A DNA stretch of 64,000 bases. Source: a virus. Under the pieces are notes generated by a model, which was not told where the DNA came from, ran no database searches, and saw only the letters and a program-made list of their open reading frames with translations. Shown piece by piece: positions 57,597-64,000 of the stretch. Position 1 is the stretch's first letter; each line of letters begins with the position of its first letter. The stretch is taken from the IMG/VR virus record IMGVR_UViG_3300025647_000020, positions 28,951 through 92,950 of that record. One strand, given 5' to 3'. The position numbers and the translations under genes are program-made.

Positions 57597-58064
57597 ATGA
57601 AATTTAAAAAATTAATTACTCAGGAATCAATAGAACTTTATTCTTACGTAAAGGACTACATCACTTTACATAATGATACAGTCATTGGAATTTCAACAGA
57701 TTCTCTATGCAAGAGTAATAAAATAGTTTACGCCACAGTTGTTGTGCTTTATCGTAAAGGTAAAGGTGGTCACGTGCTTTATCGCCGTGAATTCAAAGAA
57801 CGTAAACTATATGGTAAAGCATCAGGTAAAAACTTTGAAAAACTTTACTATGAAACGATTTTGTCACAACAAGTCGTCGAAATATTAGAAGATTTTTCTC
57901 CATTAATTGATGTTAATTTAGATTTCAATAATGATCCTCTTTATTTTTCAAATAACGTATTGTTAGCCTCTATGGGCTGGTTTAAAGCAAAAGGTGTAAA
58001 GGTTTCTGGTAAACCATGTTGCTATGCTCAAGTAGCAGATGAAGTGGTTAGATGCGTAGGATAA
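57597..58064 (+). CDS. YkuK/DUF458-like RNase H-fold protein
   Basis: 155 residues. IGISTDSLCKSNKIVYATV, RKGKGGHVLYRREF, then DVNLDFNNDPLYFSNN and KGVKVSGKPCCYAQVAD match the DUF458 (YkuK) family, predicted to adopt an RNase H-like fold with conserved Asp residues. Role in phages unknown. Followed by a terminator. Confidence 0.65.
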   Translation: MKFKKLITQESIELYSYVKDYITLHNDTVIGISTDSLCKSNKIVYATVVVLYRKGKGGHVLYRREFKERKLYGKASGKNFEKLYYETILSQQVVEILEDFSPLIDVNLDFNNDPLYFSNNVLLASMGWFKAKGVKVSGKPCCYAQVADEVVRCVG

Positions 58065-58107
58065 AAACAACCCACTACTGTTTTATTATGGTGGTGGGTT
58101 GTTTTAT
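58064..58107 (+). terminator. Rho-independent terminator
   Basis: AAAACAACCCAC (58064-58075) pairs with GTGGGTTGTTTT (58094-58105). Confidence 0.8.
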
Positions 58108-58142
58108 TATTTAAATGTTAAGGGGGAGTAGCTTAAATTCCA

Positions 58143-58152
58143 CTATTTATTA
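58143..58152 (+). promoter_or_regulatory. Late-type element CTATTTATTA
   Basis: CTATTTATTAGAAATA, 16 nt before the ATG at 58169. Confidence 0.4.
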
Positions 58153-58168
58153 GAAATAGCTATAAAGC

Positions 58169-58717
58169 ATGATAATTTTCCTTGAATCCAAAAATATAGG
58201 TCATAATAATTTAAAATTAACCGGAACTATCCCTAAATATCTTTATCCCTTATTTTATGATTTTGTTAACTATTGTAGAAATAAAATAGGTATAGATAAT
58301 ACCACAATAAATTTAAATTTTAAACAAGTTAAAAATAATGAAATAGGGTTTGTTAATTTTTCGAATGTTTTGAATGGGGAAAATAAAATTATTATAGATA
58401 AAAACGCAAGTTATCCCTTTTTATTAAAATACATAGCACATGAATTAACACATATAAAACAAATTATCAATAAAGAATTACAAATAAAAGAGGGGTTTTT
58501 TATTTGGAATAATGAGAGAAATATTTCCATAGCTGAATATAACATAATTATTAAAAATTATGATTTTGATACTTATAAAAATCTAGAATGGGAAAAAGAA
58601 GCTTATGATAATCAATATAAGATATTAAATGATTATATTAGTACGGACTCGCTTAAAAACTTAGCTACTCAGGCAACAGACCCAACCTTAAAATACATTT
58701 TATTAAATGCCTTTTAA
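58169..58717 (+). CDS. Zinc-protease-like protein with packaging-like N-terminus
   Basis: 182 residues. Starts MIIFLESKNIG, the clearest member of the shared N-terminal signature. The centre has YIAHELTHIKQ, an H-E-x-x-H zinc-binding motif; the downstream ERNISIAEYNI and EWEKEAYDNQ offer a possible third ligand Glu. No signal peptide, so it acts in the cytoplasm, possibly on host proteins after injection. A late-type element lies upstream. Confidence 0.6.
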   Translation: MIIFLESKNIGHNNLKLTGTIPKYLYPLFYDFVNYCRNKIGIDNTTINLNFKQVKNNEIGFVNFSNVLNGENKIIIDKNASYPFLLKYIAHELTHIKQIINKELQIKEGFFIWNNERNISIAEYNIIIKNYDFDTYKNLEWEKEAYDNQYKILNDYISTDSLKNLATQATDPTLKYILLNAF

Positions 58718-58733
58718 AAAATTTTTATAAAAT

Positions 58734-59000
58734 ATGAATGATATAAATATAAATTGGAACCCCATTGAAACTATCCCCATAGATAAGATGGTTATGGCAT
58801 ATTTAATAGGTTTTATTAATGGAGAGTGTGAATTTTCATATAGTTTAGTAGCACTCAACAGTAAGACTTCACAAATAGAAGTATATACTTCTTTATTCCA
58901 CAAAAAAGAATTTATTTTTAGTTTAGGGGCACATTATGTAGCATGGGCTGATCTTGATGATGAAACCATGCCATTTAAATTAAATAATATTTATAATTAG
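58734..59000 (+). CDS. Hypothetical protein, 88 residues (DUF551-like?)
   Basis: INWNPIETIPIDKMVMAY and AWADLDDETMPFK faintly resemble the small DUF551 family of phage proteins. Low certainty. Sits between effector-like genes, 16 nt after the protease-like gene. Confidence 0.4.
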   Translation: MNDININWNPIETIPIDKMVMAYLIGFINGECEFSYSLVALNSKTSQIEVYTSLFHKKEFIFSLGAHYVAWADLDDETMPFKLNNIYN

Positions 59001-59002
59001 TT

Positions 59003-59323
59003 ATGTCAGAAAGTACGATACAAATAGTAAAATTAAAAAGAGTAGACAAAATTCATAATAATATAAGTGATTATTGCCACCCCTTATCATTACTTGAGTT
59101 TATTGAAGAAAATCGTGAAACTCATTTTTTACTTAGAATTGAAACGCAAATATATTTCTTTCAAAAAGAAATAATAGATTTCGAAGTTGATGATTGTAAT
59201 TATATGATTAGTGGCATGGAAGAAGATGCAGATCATATAATATTTCTGTCATATTATGATGGTGCCACATATGCAGATGAATTAATAGAGGAGAGTTTAA
59301 TGAAATACTATAATGAAAAATAA
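59003..59323 (+). CDS. Hypothetical acidic protein, 106 residues
   Basis: Acidic (several Glu/Asp clusters) and small; 2 nt before the ART-like gene. Size, acidity and tight coupling would fit an antidote or chaperone for that protein, but this is only a suggestion. Confidence 0.4.
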   Translation: MSESTIQIVKLKRVDKIHNNISDYCHPLSLLEFIEENRETHFLLRIETQIYFFQKEIIDFEVDDCNYMISGMEEDADHIIFLSYYDGATYADELIEESLMKYYNEK

Positions 59324-59325
59324 AT

Positions 59326-60141
59326 ATGTATATTTTTTTTGAGGGAAGTGATAATAACAGTGTGGGGTATCATGGATCAAAGCGAGATTCCCTTATTTTT
59401 TATGATAGAAATGAACATGTAGATTACAATTTGTTAGGATACGGATTATATCTCACATCTTCAAAAAAAGAGGCATCACATTATTCTAAAGTAAAAGGTA
59501 ATGAAGTAGGATATGTTTATAAAGTATTAATAAGCGGTAATATTGTTAATTGGTTAGATATTGTGCAGGAGAAAGAAAAAATCATAAAGTCTGATTCATC
59601 TTTTTATAACTATTTCATGGAAGATAATAAATATAATTTTGAAGATGGTATTTATGAAATTGATTTAAATAATTATTTAGAGTGGGATTTTTTAGAAAAT
59701 GACCTGCCAGATTGGGCTAAAGATGATAACGGTAAACCGGGATATTTTATAAGTGGAAAAATAAATGGTCAAGAGATAAATCAAGAATATGGATACTCTG
59801 AAAAAGAAATAAATGAAAAAATAAAAATGTTTATTAACGGATTAAATATAAAAGATACTATGGCTGAAATTAATATAGGCAATCAATATTTTTACGGCAA
59901 TAAAATAAAAAAAATAAATACCAATACTGTTTTTGCTTCTTACCACAATCTTTATACTTATCTTTATCTCAGGTTTAATACTACTAAAAAAGTATCCGAA
60001 TATTTTGTTAAAATGGGAATAGATGGAGTAAGATATAAACAGGATACAATAGATTATGATGAAATGTCAAATGATAAACCTATAGTAACAGTAATTTATA
60101 ATCCTAAAATGATAAAGGTATTAGATAAACTTTCAGTATAA
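59326..60141 (+). CDS. Putative ADP-ribosyltransferase with packaging-like N-terminus
   Basis: 271 residues. MYIFFEGSDNNS (shared signature) leads into VGYHGSKRDSLIF, then GYGLYLTSSKKEASHYSK, the Y-H-G-S ... G-x-G-x-Y-x-T/S ... A-x-x-Y pattern of the diphtheria-toxin/ART-PolyVal-type ADP-ribosyltransferases. A DGVRYKQDTID segment near residue 225-235 could supply the third motif. T4 packages its ADP-ribosyltransferase Alt in the capsid and injects it to modify RNA polymerase; this protein may play the same role. One base before the next gene. Confidence 0.6.
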   Translation: MYIFFEGSDNNSVGYHGSKRDSLIFYDRNEHVDYNLLGYGLYLTSSKKEASHYSKVKGNEVGYVYKVLISGNIVNWLDIVQEKEKIIKSDSSFYNYFMEDNKYNFEDGIYEIDLNNYLEWDFLENDLPDWAKDDNGKPGYFISGKINGQEINQEYGYSEKEINEKIKMFINGLNIKDTMAEINIGNQYFYGNKIKKINTNTVFASYHNLYTYLYLRFNTTKKVSEYFVKMGIDGVRYKQDTIDYDEMSNDKPIVTVIYNPKMIKVLDKLSV

Positions 60142-60606
60142 ATGATTCAACAGAAAAAGAAGATTTGCAAGGATTGTAATACCGAACAATATGTTTTTTC
60201 ACATGGTCGGTGTAAGAATTGTGCCTATATTTTTAAGTTAAATGGTCAGGTTGAAATAGAGCAGCCTATAATTCTTCCAATTGAATTAATGGAAAAACTA
60301 ACAAAAATAAAACAAGTTAGTAAGACTAATACTTATCAAGACAGTAAAGGAAAAAGATGGACAACTCAAGAAATTGAGATAAAAGTAAATAGGGCAAAAG
60401 CAGAAAAAATAGATTTATTCCTAAATGAGTATGGTTATATTTTTTGTGAACAGTGTAAAACCTCTAATGCTTTTAAGTTTGATTGTTCACATGAAATAAG
60501 TGTTAAACAAGCAAAAGAAATTGGCCAAGTTGAATTAGCTTGGGATATTGACAATATAAAATTAAGATGTAGGTCATGTCATCAGGAGCATGACAATTTG
60601 GCATAA
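60142..60606 (+). CDS. HNH-type nuclease with N-terminal zinc ribbon
   Basis: 154 residues. N-terminal CKDCNTEQYVF-x-HGRCKNC zinc ribbon; C-terminal FCEQCKTSNAFKFDCSHEIS with LRCRSCHQEHD gives the paired Cys and His residues of an HNH nuclease. Immediately follows the ART-like gene. Possibly a homing endonuclease. Confidence 0.65.
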   Translation: MIQQKKKICKDCNTEQYVFSHGRCKNCAYIFKLNGQVEIEQPIILPIELMEKLTKIKQVSKTNTYQDSKGKRWTTQEIEIKVNRAKAEKIDLFLNEYGYIFCEQCKTSNAFKFDCSHEISVKQAKEIGQVELAWDIDNIKLRCRSCHQEHDNLA

Positions 60607-60693
60607 CAAATAAATATATTAGTGACAAAGTGACAACTTAAATAAATTGGCACACTAATTGAAAAAGAACAATAAAAAAATAAAACAAATATT

Positions 60694-61065
60694 ATGGAAG
60701 ATTTTCAAAGAATGTTAGAAGAACTTTTTAGGGGTTCAGGGTTTTATCCGGTTAATTTTAAGGTAATTTATACTGGGGGTAATGATCCTTCATTTAAAGC
60801 TGATCCTACTAATGTTTATGCCAAAAAAGAAAAAACATTAGGTGATCTTTTAAAGGAAAAAGAACATGAGCTTAATTTAGCAGAAAGGGAAGAGCGATAT
60901 GAAGATTGTGCTAAAATCCATAATGAAATTACTGATCTAAGGGAAAACTATGAGGTTAAAAATGAAAAACGAATTGTTTTAAGAGATCAAATAAACTTAG
61001 CTGTAAAAGAAAAGAGATATATGGATGCAGCCAAGTTTAAAAAAGAGTTAGAGGAGCTAGTATAA
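60694..61065 (+). CDS. UVR-motif-like protein, 123 residues
   Basis: The C-terminal half holds two copies of an antiparallel-helix motif (LAEREERYEDCAKIHNEI and LAVKEKRYMDAAKFKKEL), like UvrB/UvrC interaction (UVR) motifs and McsA. The N-terminus is Gly/Phe-rich. Likely a protein-protein adaptor. A terminator follows. Confidence 0.6.
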   Translation: MEDFQRMLEELFRGSGFYPVNFKVIYTGGNDPSFKADPTNVYAKKEKTLGDLLKEKEHELNLAEREERYEDCAKIHNEITDLRENYEVKNEKRIVLRDQINLAVKEKRYMDAAKFKKELEELV

Positions 61066-61067
61066 AT

Positions 61068-61109
61068 AAAAAAGTGGTTATGGATTAGTTTTCATAACCA
61101 CTTTTTTAT
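61068..61109 (+). terminator. Rho-independent terminator
   Basis: AAAAAAGTGGTTATG (61068-61082) pairs with CATAACCACTTTTTT (61093-61107), a 15-bp perfect stem. Confidence 0.85.
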
Positions 61110-61118
61110 TTAATTTTG

Positions 61119-61128
61119 ATATTTATAT
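61119..61128 (+). promoter_or_regulatory. Late-type element ATATTTATAT
   Basis: ATATTTATATAAAAAC, 12 nt before the ATG at 61141. Confidence 0.5.
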
Positions 61129-61140
61129 AAAAACAAAGCT

Positions 61141-61440
61141 ATGCCTTGTAAAATAGAAGCTATTGCTGCTGCTCAACGTGCAATTATATTAAATCAAAAC
61201 ATATACAGTGCAGATAATGTATATGGCCCATCACATCCTAATGCAAATCAGGAAGTAGGTTCAGATGATCCCCTTAACAAGAAAGGGCGTGGAACGGGAG
61301 GAACTTTTGATACCTCTTTTAATGCAGGTAATTATACAGATAAGTTTGGTAGACCTGAAGTTTATAATAGTGGAAGACAAGCAGTTTATACAAATTTTTA
61401 TAATCCAAATAACTCTTACGATACATTTGAATGCGTTTAA
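61141..61440 (+). CDS. Small structural-type protein, 99 residues
   Basis: Gly/Asn/Tyr-rich and probably extended (RGTGGTFDTSFNAGNYTD). Begins MPCKIEAIAAAQRAI. Behind a late-type element and in an overlapping operon, so a virion protein (head or neck) is likely. Confidence 0.5.
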   Translation: MPCKIEAIAAAQRAIILNQNIYSADNVYGPSHPNANQEVGSDDPLNKKGRGTGGTFDTSFNAGNYTDKFGRPEVYNSGRQAVYTNFYNPNNSYDTFECV

Positions 61441-61784
61441 TAACTGAGGTCAAACAAATAATTAATGAAGCGATAAAATTAACTGATTTAAAAGATGCAA
61501 TTTTAAATCGGTTGGTTATAGAATTTAATTATGAAAATAAGGGTATAAGGAGAGTTGAACCAGTATTAATTGGTTTGACTAAAAGGAATAACCCTGCTAT
61601 AAGAGCATATCAAATTAGAGGTAATACTTCCACTCAAAATAATGAATGGAAGATTTTTTTGACAAGTAAAATGTCCAATCTTAAAGTTCTAGATATCACT
61701 CAAGCTGAAAATAGACCTAAGTATAACCCTAGCGGAGATGCAGAATTTAAAAAGATAGTTATACAAAGACCAATACCACAATAA
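61431..61784 (+). CDS. WYL-like domain protein, 117 residues
   Basis: LKDAILNRLVIEFNYENKG then RRVEPVLIGLTKRNNPAIRA and FLTSKMSNLKVLDI follow the WYL-domain layout (SH3-like beta fold that binds ligands or nucleic acid). Overlaps both neighbours in a late-type operon, so it may be a structural protein using this fold. Confidence 0.5.
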   Translation: MRLITEVKQIINEAIKLTDLKDAILNRLVIEFNYENKGIRRVEPVLIGLTKRNNPAIRAYQIRGNTSTQNNEWKIFLTSKMSNLKVLDITQAENRPKYNPSGDAEFKKIVIQRPIPQ

Positions 61785-62236
61785 TGAATTTTTTAGCAAG
61801 TGGGAATCTAATAGAATTAGTATTAGCTTTAAGAATTTACAATCTTAAAGCTAATACAATCTATCGGCCTATTTCGAAAATAAAAGATTTATATTATGAA
61901 ATAGGGAATGGGCAAATGATTGTTATAACAGAAAATATCAATGAAGCATTTACAGCTAATATTTTAAAAGGTGAGACTACTGACTATATAAATAAAATCA
62001 TAGATGTTTTTTCCTTTAGGGGTAAATTTTATATTATACAAAATCATGTAGTTAATTGGTGTCCAGTAACTAATCCAGATATAATCAATAATTTACAGAA
62101 AGAATGTTTACTTTATAATGTCCCACTTATAAATTATGATGAAAAAAAATTTGGCAATAATGGTTCATTGAAACACCATTATTGCCAATTAGAATCTTTT
62201 AACCCCATGTCACAAAATATACCTATCTTTAAATAA
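61784..62236 (+). CDS. Hypothetical protein, 150 residues
   Basis: Mixed alpha/beta, no motif seen. Coupled to the WYL-like gene (overlapping start) and convergent with the glycosyltransferase (8-nt overlap). Confidence 0.45.
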   Translation: MNFLASGNLIELVLALRIYNLKANTIYRPISKIKDLYYEIGNGQMIVITENINEAFTANILKGETTDYINKIIDVFSFRGKFYIIQNHVVNWCPVTNPDIINNLQKECLLYNVPLINYDEKKFGNNGSLKHHYCQLESFNPMSQNIPIFK

Positions 62237-63347
62237 GATTGTATATGTCCAATCTTTGTTTTCCAGTTTTTTTATAATCAAAGTGTTCACTACAATACTC
62301 ATATAGTTTTTCACCCATATCTTTTCGCATTTCGTTCTCATTTTGCAGCATTTTAAGCGACTTTACAAAGTCTCGGTGAGCCTTCTTGTTATCTACTATA
62401 AAGCCTCCACCACAAGCCTTTAAAACAGCACTGTATTGAGGTAAATCAGAAGCGACAACTGGAATTTTGTGTAAAGCACTCTCAATTAACTTTAATTCTG
62501 ATTTATACTTATTAAAGTCGTTATTAACAAGAGGTACAATAAAAACATCGAATTGATTTATAATTTTAAGATATGATCTGATATCCATTGACCATAATCT
62601 TTTATAGTTTTGTTCATCTACTTTTAGGTATTCATTTTGTTTATTGTATCCCATTAAGTAATTTTTATATGCTGGATCAACTAAATTATAATTATTTGTA
62701 ATTATGTGTTCATATTCACTCCACACACCATTATTATTTATTGAGACTGTCCCATTGGAATTTATTTGTCTGTTGTCAAACCCTGCAAGGATAAATTGCA
62801 CATTTTTCATCTTGCTAAGTATACCGATCTTTGACATAAGCTTCATATCATCTACGTGAGAACTGCTCCCTGCCCAACCGATAGTAAACCTACTATTTTC
62901 TGACTCATCTACATGCTTAGATTCATATTCATAATTAAGTGAGTTAGGTACAATAAAGATGTTACTATTGTATTTTTTTAATGTTCGATGTATTTGTTCA
63001 GTTGAGCAGATAACCGCAGAAACTTTTTTCACATAGTTAAATAAAGTTTCGGTTGTCTTATTAAATTTGTTATATTGGTATAGGTAATGTGTCACTGGTA
63101 CTTCCCAAAAATCATCTATGTCCAAGATAATTTTTTTACCACTTATAAGAGAATTATCTATGAAATTTCTTATTGCTGGATTTTGCAATGAAGAGAAATG
63201 AAGAAAGAATTTTTCTTCATTAGAATTAGTGGCATCTTCTACATCGCCAAACTCAATATCATAATTTAAATTTTCATAGAGAAAAATATGTGGGTCTTGT
63301 ACACGGTATTTTTGTATTCCTCCACTAACGTTGTCGAAAATAAACAT
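62229..63347 (-). CDS. Glycosyltransferase, GT-B fold (GT4-like)
   Basis: 372 residues. C-terminal Rossmann domain with IGWAGSSSHVDDM, VQFILAGFDN and the nucleotide-sugar binding stretch ESALHKIPVVASDLPQY with GGGFIVDN; the N-terminal domain has ILDIDDFWEVP and FIVPNSLNYEY. This is a family 4-like transferase. Phage glycosyltransferases modify DNA bases, virion proteins or host surface; which applies here is unclear. Start codon follows the gene at 63360 by 12 nt on the minus strand. Confidence 0.75.
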   Translation of the reverse strand: MFIFDNVSGGIQKYRVQDPHIFLYENLNYDIEFGDVEDATNSNEEKFFLHFSSLQNPAIRNFIDNSLISGKKIILDIDDFWEVPVTHYLYQYNKFNKTTETLFNYVKKVSAVICSTEQIHRTLKKYNSNIFIVPNSLNYEYESKHVDESENSRFTIGWAGSSSHVDDMKLMSKIGILSKMKNVQFILAGFDNRQINSNGTVSINNNGVWSEYEHIITNNYNLVDPAYKNYLMGYNKQNEYLKVDEQNYKRLWSMDIRSYLKIINQFDVFIVPLVNNDFNKYKSELKLIESALHKIPVVASDLPQYSAVLKACGGGFIVDNKKAHRDFVKSLKMLQNENEMRKDMGEKLYEYCSEHFDYKKTGKQRLDIYNLI

Positions 63348-63359
63348 ATATATTATAAT

Positions 63360-63959
63360 TTAAATTTTAAAATCATTAAAACTTCCTAAAACTTCTCTGT
63401 ACTCATAGAAATCGGGAATATTTGTGTCTTCACACTTATCACTTATCTTATAAAAAAAATCGTATAAATCCTGAGTGTATACTATTGATTTAGGAGTATC
63501 AATAGTATTTACAACTATTTTTTTTGATGCATATAATAACTTAGAGAAAACATCAAGGGTAATTTTATGATCTATTTTTTCTATAATAATTAAATCATAA
63601 AAATCCTCTTCTAGATTTATTTTTATTGAGGAGCCTTTATAATGGATAAATGTTATCTTAGATGTTTGATCAATAAAACATCTTTCTTCTGGGTCATAGT
63701 TTATATCATATGTCCAACCATTTTCCTTTGAATATTCTTTTAATAAATCAATGGAAAAAAGAATATTCATAATTGAATCAGATATGACCAATATGTTTGT
63801 CCAATCACCCCACACTGAGTTATCTACAATTATGGGAGAAAAATGTTCTAGAAATTGGTAATTTACAGATGTCCCAAAAATTAACAAATCTTCCTGATTA
63901 ATAGTATCAAGAAGATTTGTTAATTCAATTGGTTTTTTATGACTATAATCCACACTCAA
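63360..63959 (-). CDS. Hypothetical protein, 199 residues, upstream of the glycosyltransferase
   Basis: Alternating beta/alpha pattern (ILVISDSIMNILF, FYDLIIIEKID, KKIVVNTIDTP) suggests a Rossmann-like fold, perhaps a degenerate methyltransferase, but no SAM-binding glycine motif is clear. Probably co-transcribed with the glycosyltransferase and works on the same glycan. The remaining 41 bases to the window end hold no gene. Confidence 0.45.
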   Translation of the reverse strand: MSVDYSHKKPIELTNLLDTINQEDLLIFGTSVNYQFLEHFSPIIVDNSVWGDWTNILVISDSIMNILFSIDLLKEYSKENGWTYDINYDPEERCFIDQTSKITFIHYKGSSIKINLEEDFYDLIIIEKIDHKITLDVFSKLLYASKKIVVNTIDTPKSIVYTQDLYDFFYKISDKCEDTNIPDFYEYREVLGSFNDFKI

Positions 63960-64000
63960 TGTTTTCTACATTAAATATAAATTTTTTTTTTCTTAGTTAA

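Noticed and set aside
1-64000. Global reassignment of UAA/UAG in the whole phage
   Set aside because: Most genes, including virion genes, end in TAA or TAG with good gene spacing, and the large late genes contain no internal stops. Only a subset in 34.8-54.9 kb is affected.
1-64000. CRISPR arrays, insertion sequences, integrase or attachment sites
   Set aside because: No regularly spaced repeats, transposase or integrase motifs, or paired attachment-like repeats were seen.

Overview
The window looks like part of a large T4-like (myovirus-type) phage genome from a host in the phylum Bacteroidota, probably a flavobacterium. Phage evidence: a gp23-like major capsid protein, a gp19-like tail tube protein, a gp47/gp46 (SbcD/SbcC-like) recombination nuclease pair followed by a gp55-like sigma factor, phage-style thymidylate synthase and dCMP deaminase, a tRNA cluster and several HNH endonucleases. 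Host evidence: very AT-rich DNA, about twenty promoters of the Bacteroidota type (TAnnTTTG with a TTG or TAG box exactly 20 nt upstream), and a secreted metalloprotease whose C-terminus resembles a type IX secretion sorting domain.

Layout. 1-4.1 kb: two large virion proteins, the first cut by the window edge. 4.1-12.8 kb: one co-directional, often overlapping DNA-metabolism block behind a TAnnTTTG promoter: RecB-like nuclease, DNA methylase, GMP reductase/IMPDH-like enzyme, gp47-like, gp46-like, gp55-like sigma factor, two membrane proteins. 12.8-22.4 kb: small unknown genes on both strands, a membrane-anchored amidase, a MazG-like enzyme, a VWA protein, tail tube and two further minus-strand virion-type genes. 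22.4-34 kb: ClpB-like ATPase, KTSC protein, ThyA, a nucleotidyltransferase fused to a NUMOD-like domain, scaffold-like acidic proteins, dCMP deaminase, major capsid protein, and a three-gene unit with a histidine kinase, a response regulator and a coiled-coil membrane protein. 34-55 kb: accessory region with 20 tRNA or tRNA-like genes in three groups (35.3-37.0, 38.2-39.6, 52.0-53.0 kb), HNH nucleases, methyltransferases, two ART-like proteins, the secreted protease, Nudix and macro proteins, structured RNAs and an RtcB RNA ligase. 55-64 kb: small genes, two DUF5662-like proteins, a zinc-protease-like protein, a third ART-like protein, then a late-type cluster and, on the minus strand, a glycosyltransferase.

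Three things stand out. (1) Between 34.8 and 54.9 kb seven genes read through a total of ten in-frame UAA/UAG codons and no UGA; RtcB alone has two. This suggests UAR readthrough or glutamine recoding of a subset of genes, although TAA and TAG are ordinary terminators elsewhere here. (2) Several proteins, including an ART-like protein and a zinc-protease-like protein, share a short N-terminus of the form M-x-I-x-L-E-S, and most lie just downstream of a CTATTTATAT element that also precedes the capsid and tail tube genes. This fits a set of late-expressed, capsid-packaged and injected effectors, by analogy with T4 Alt and the internal proteins. (3) A tRNA-Glu gene carries a 50-nt insert exactly in the anticodon loop, in a genome that also encodes RtcB, the ligase class that joins tRNA exons.

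The two promoter classes divide the window: TTG/TAG-N20-TAnnTTTG (host sigma) dominates the accessory and DNA-metabolism blocks, while (C/A)TATTTATAT sits 3-16 nt before virion-type genes. No suppressor tRNA with a UUA or CUA anticodon was found in the window; a tRNA-Gln(UUG) was. All functional names rest on motif reading, not database searches.
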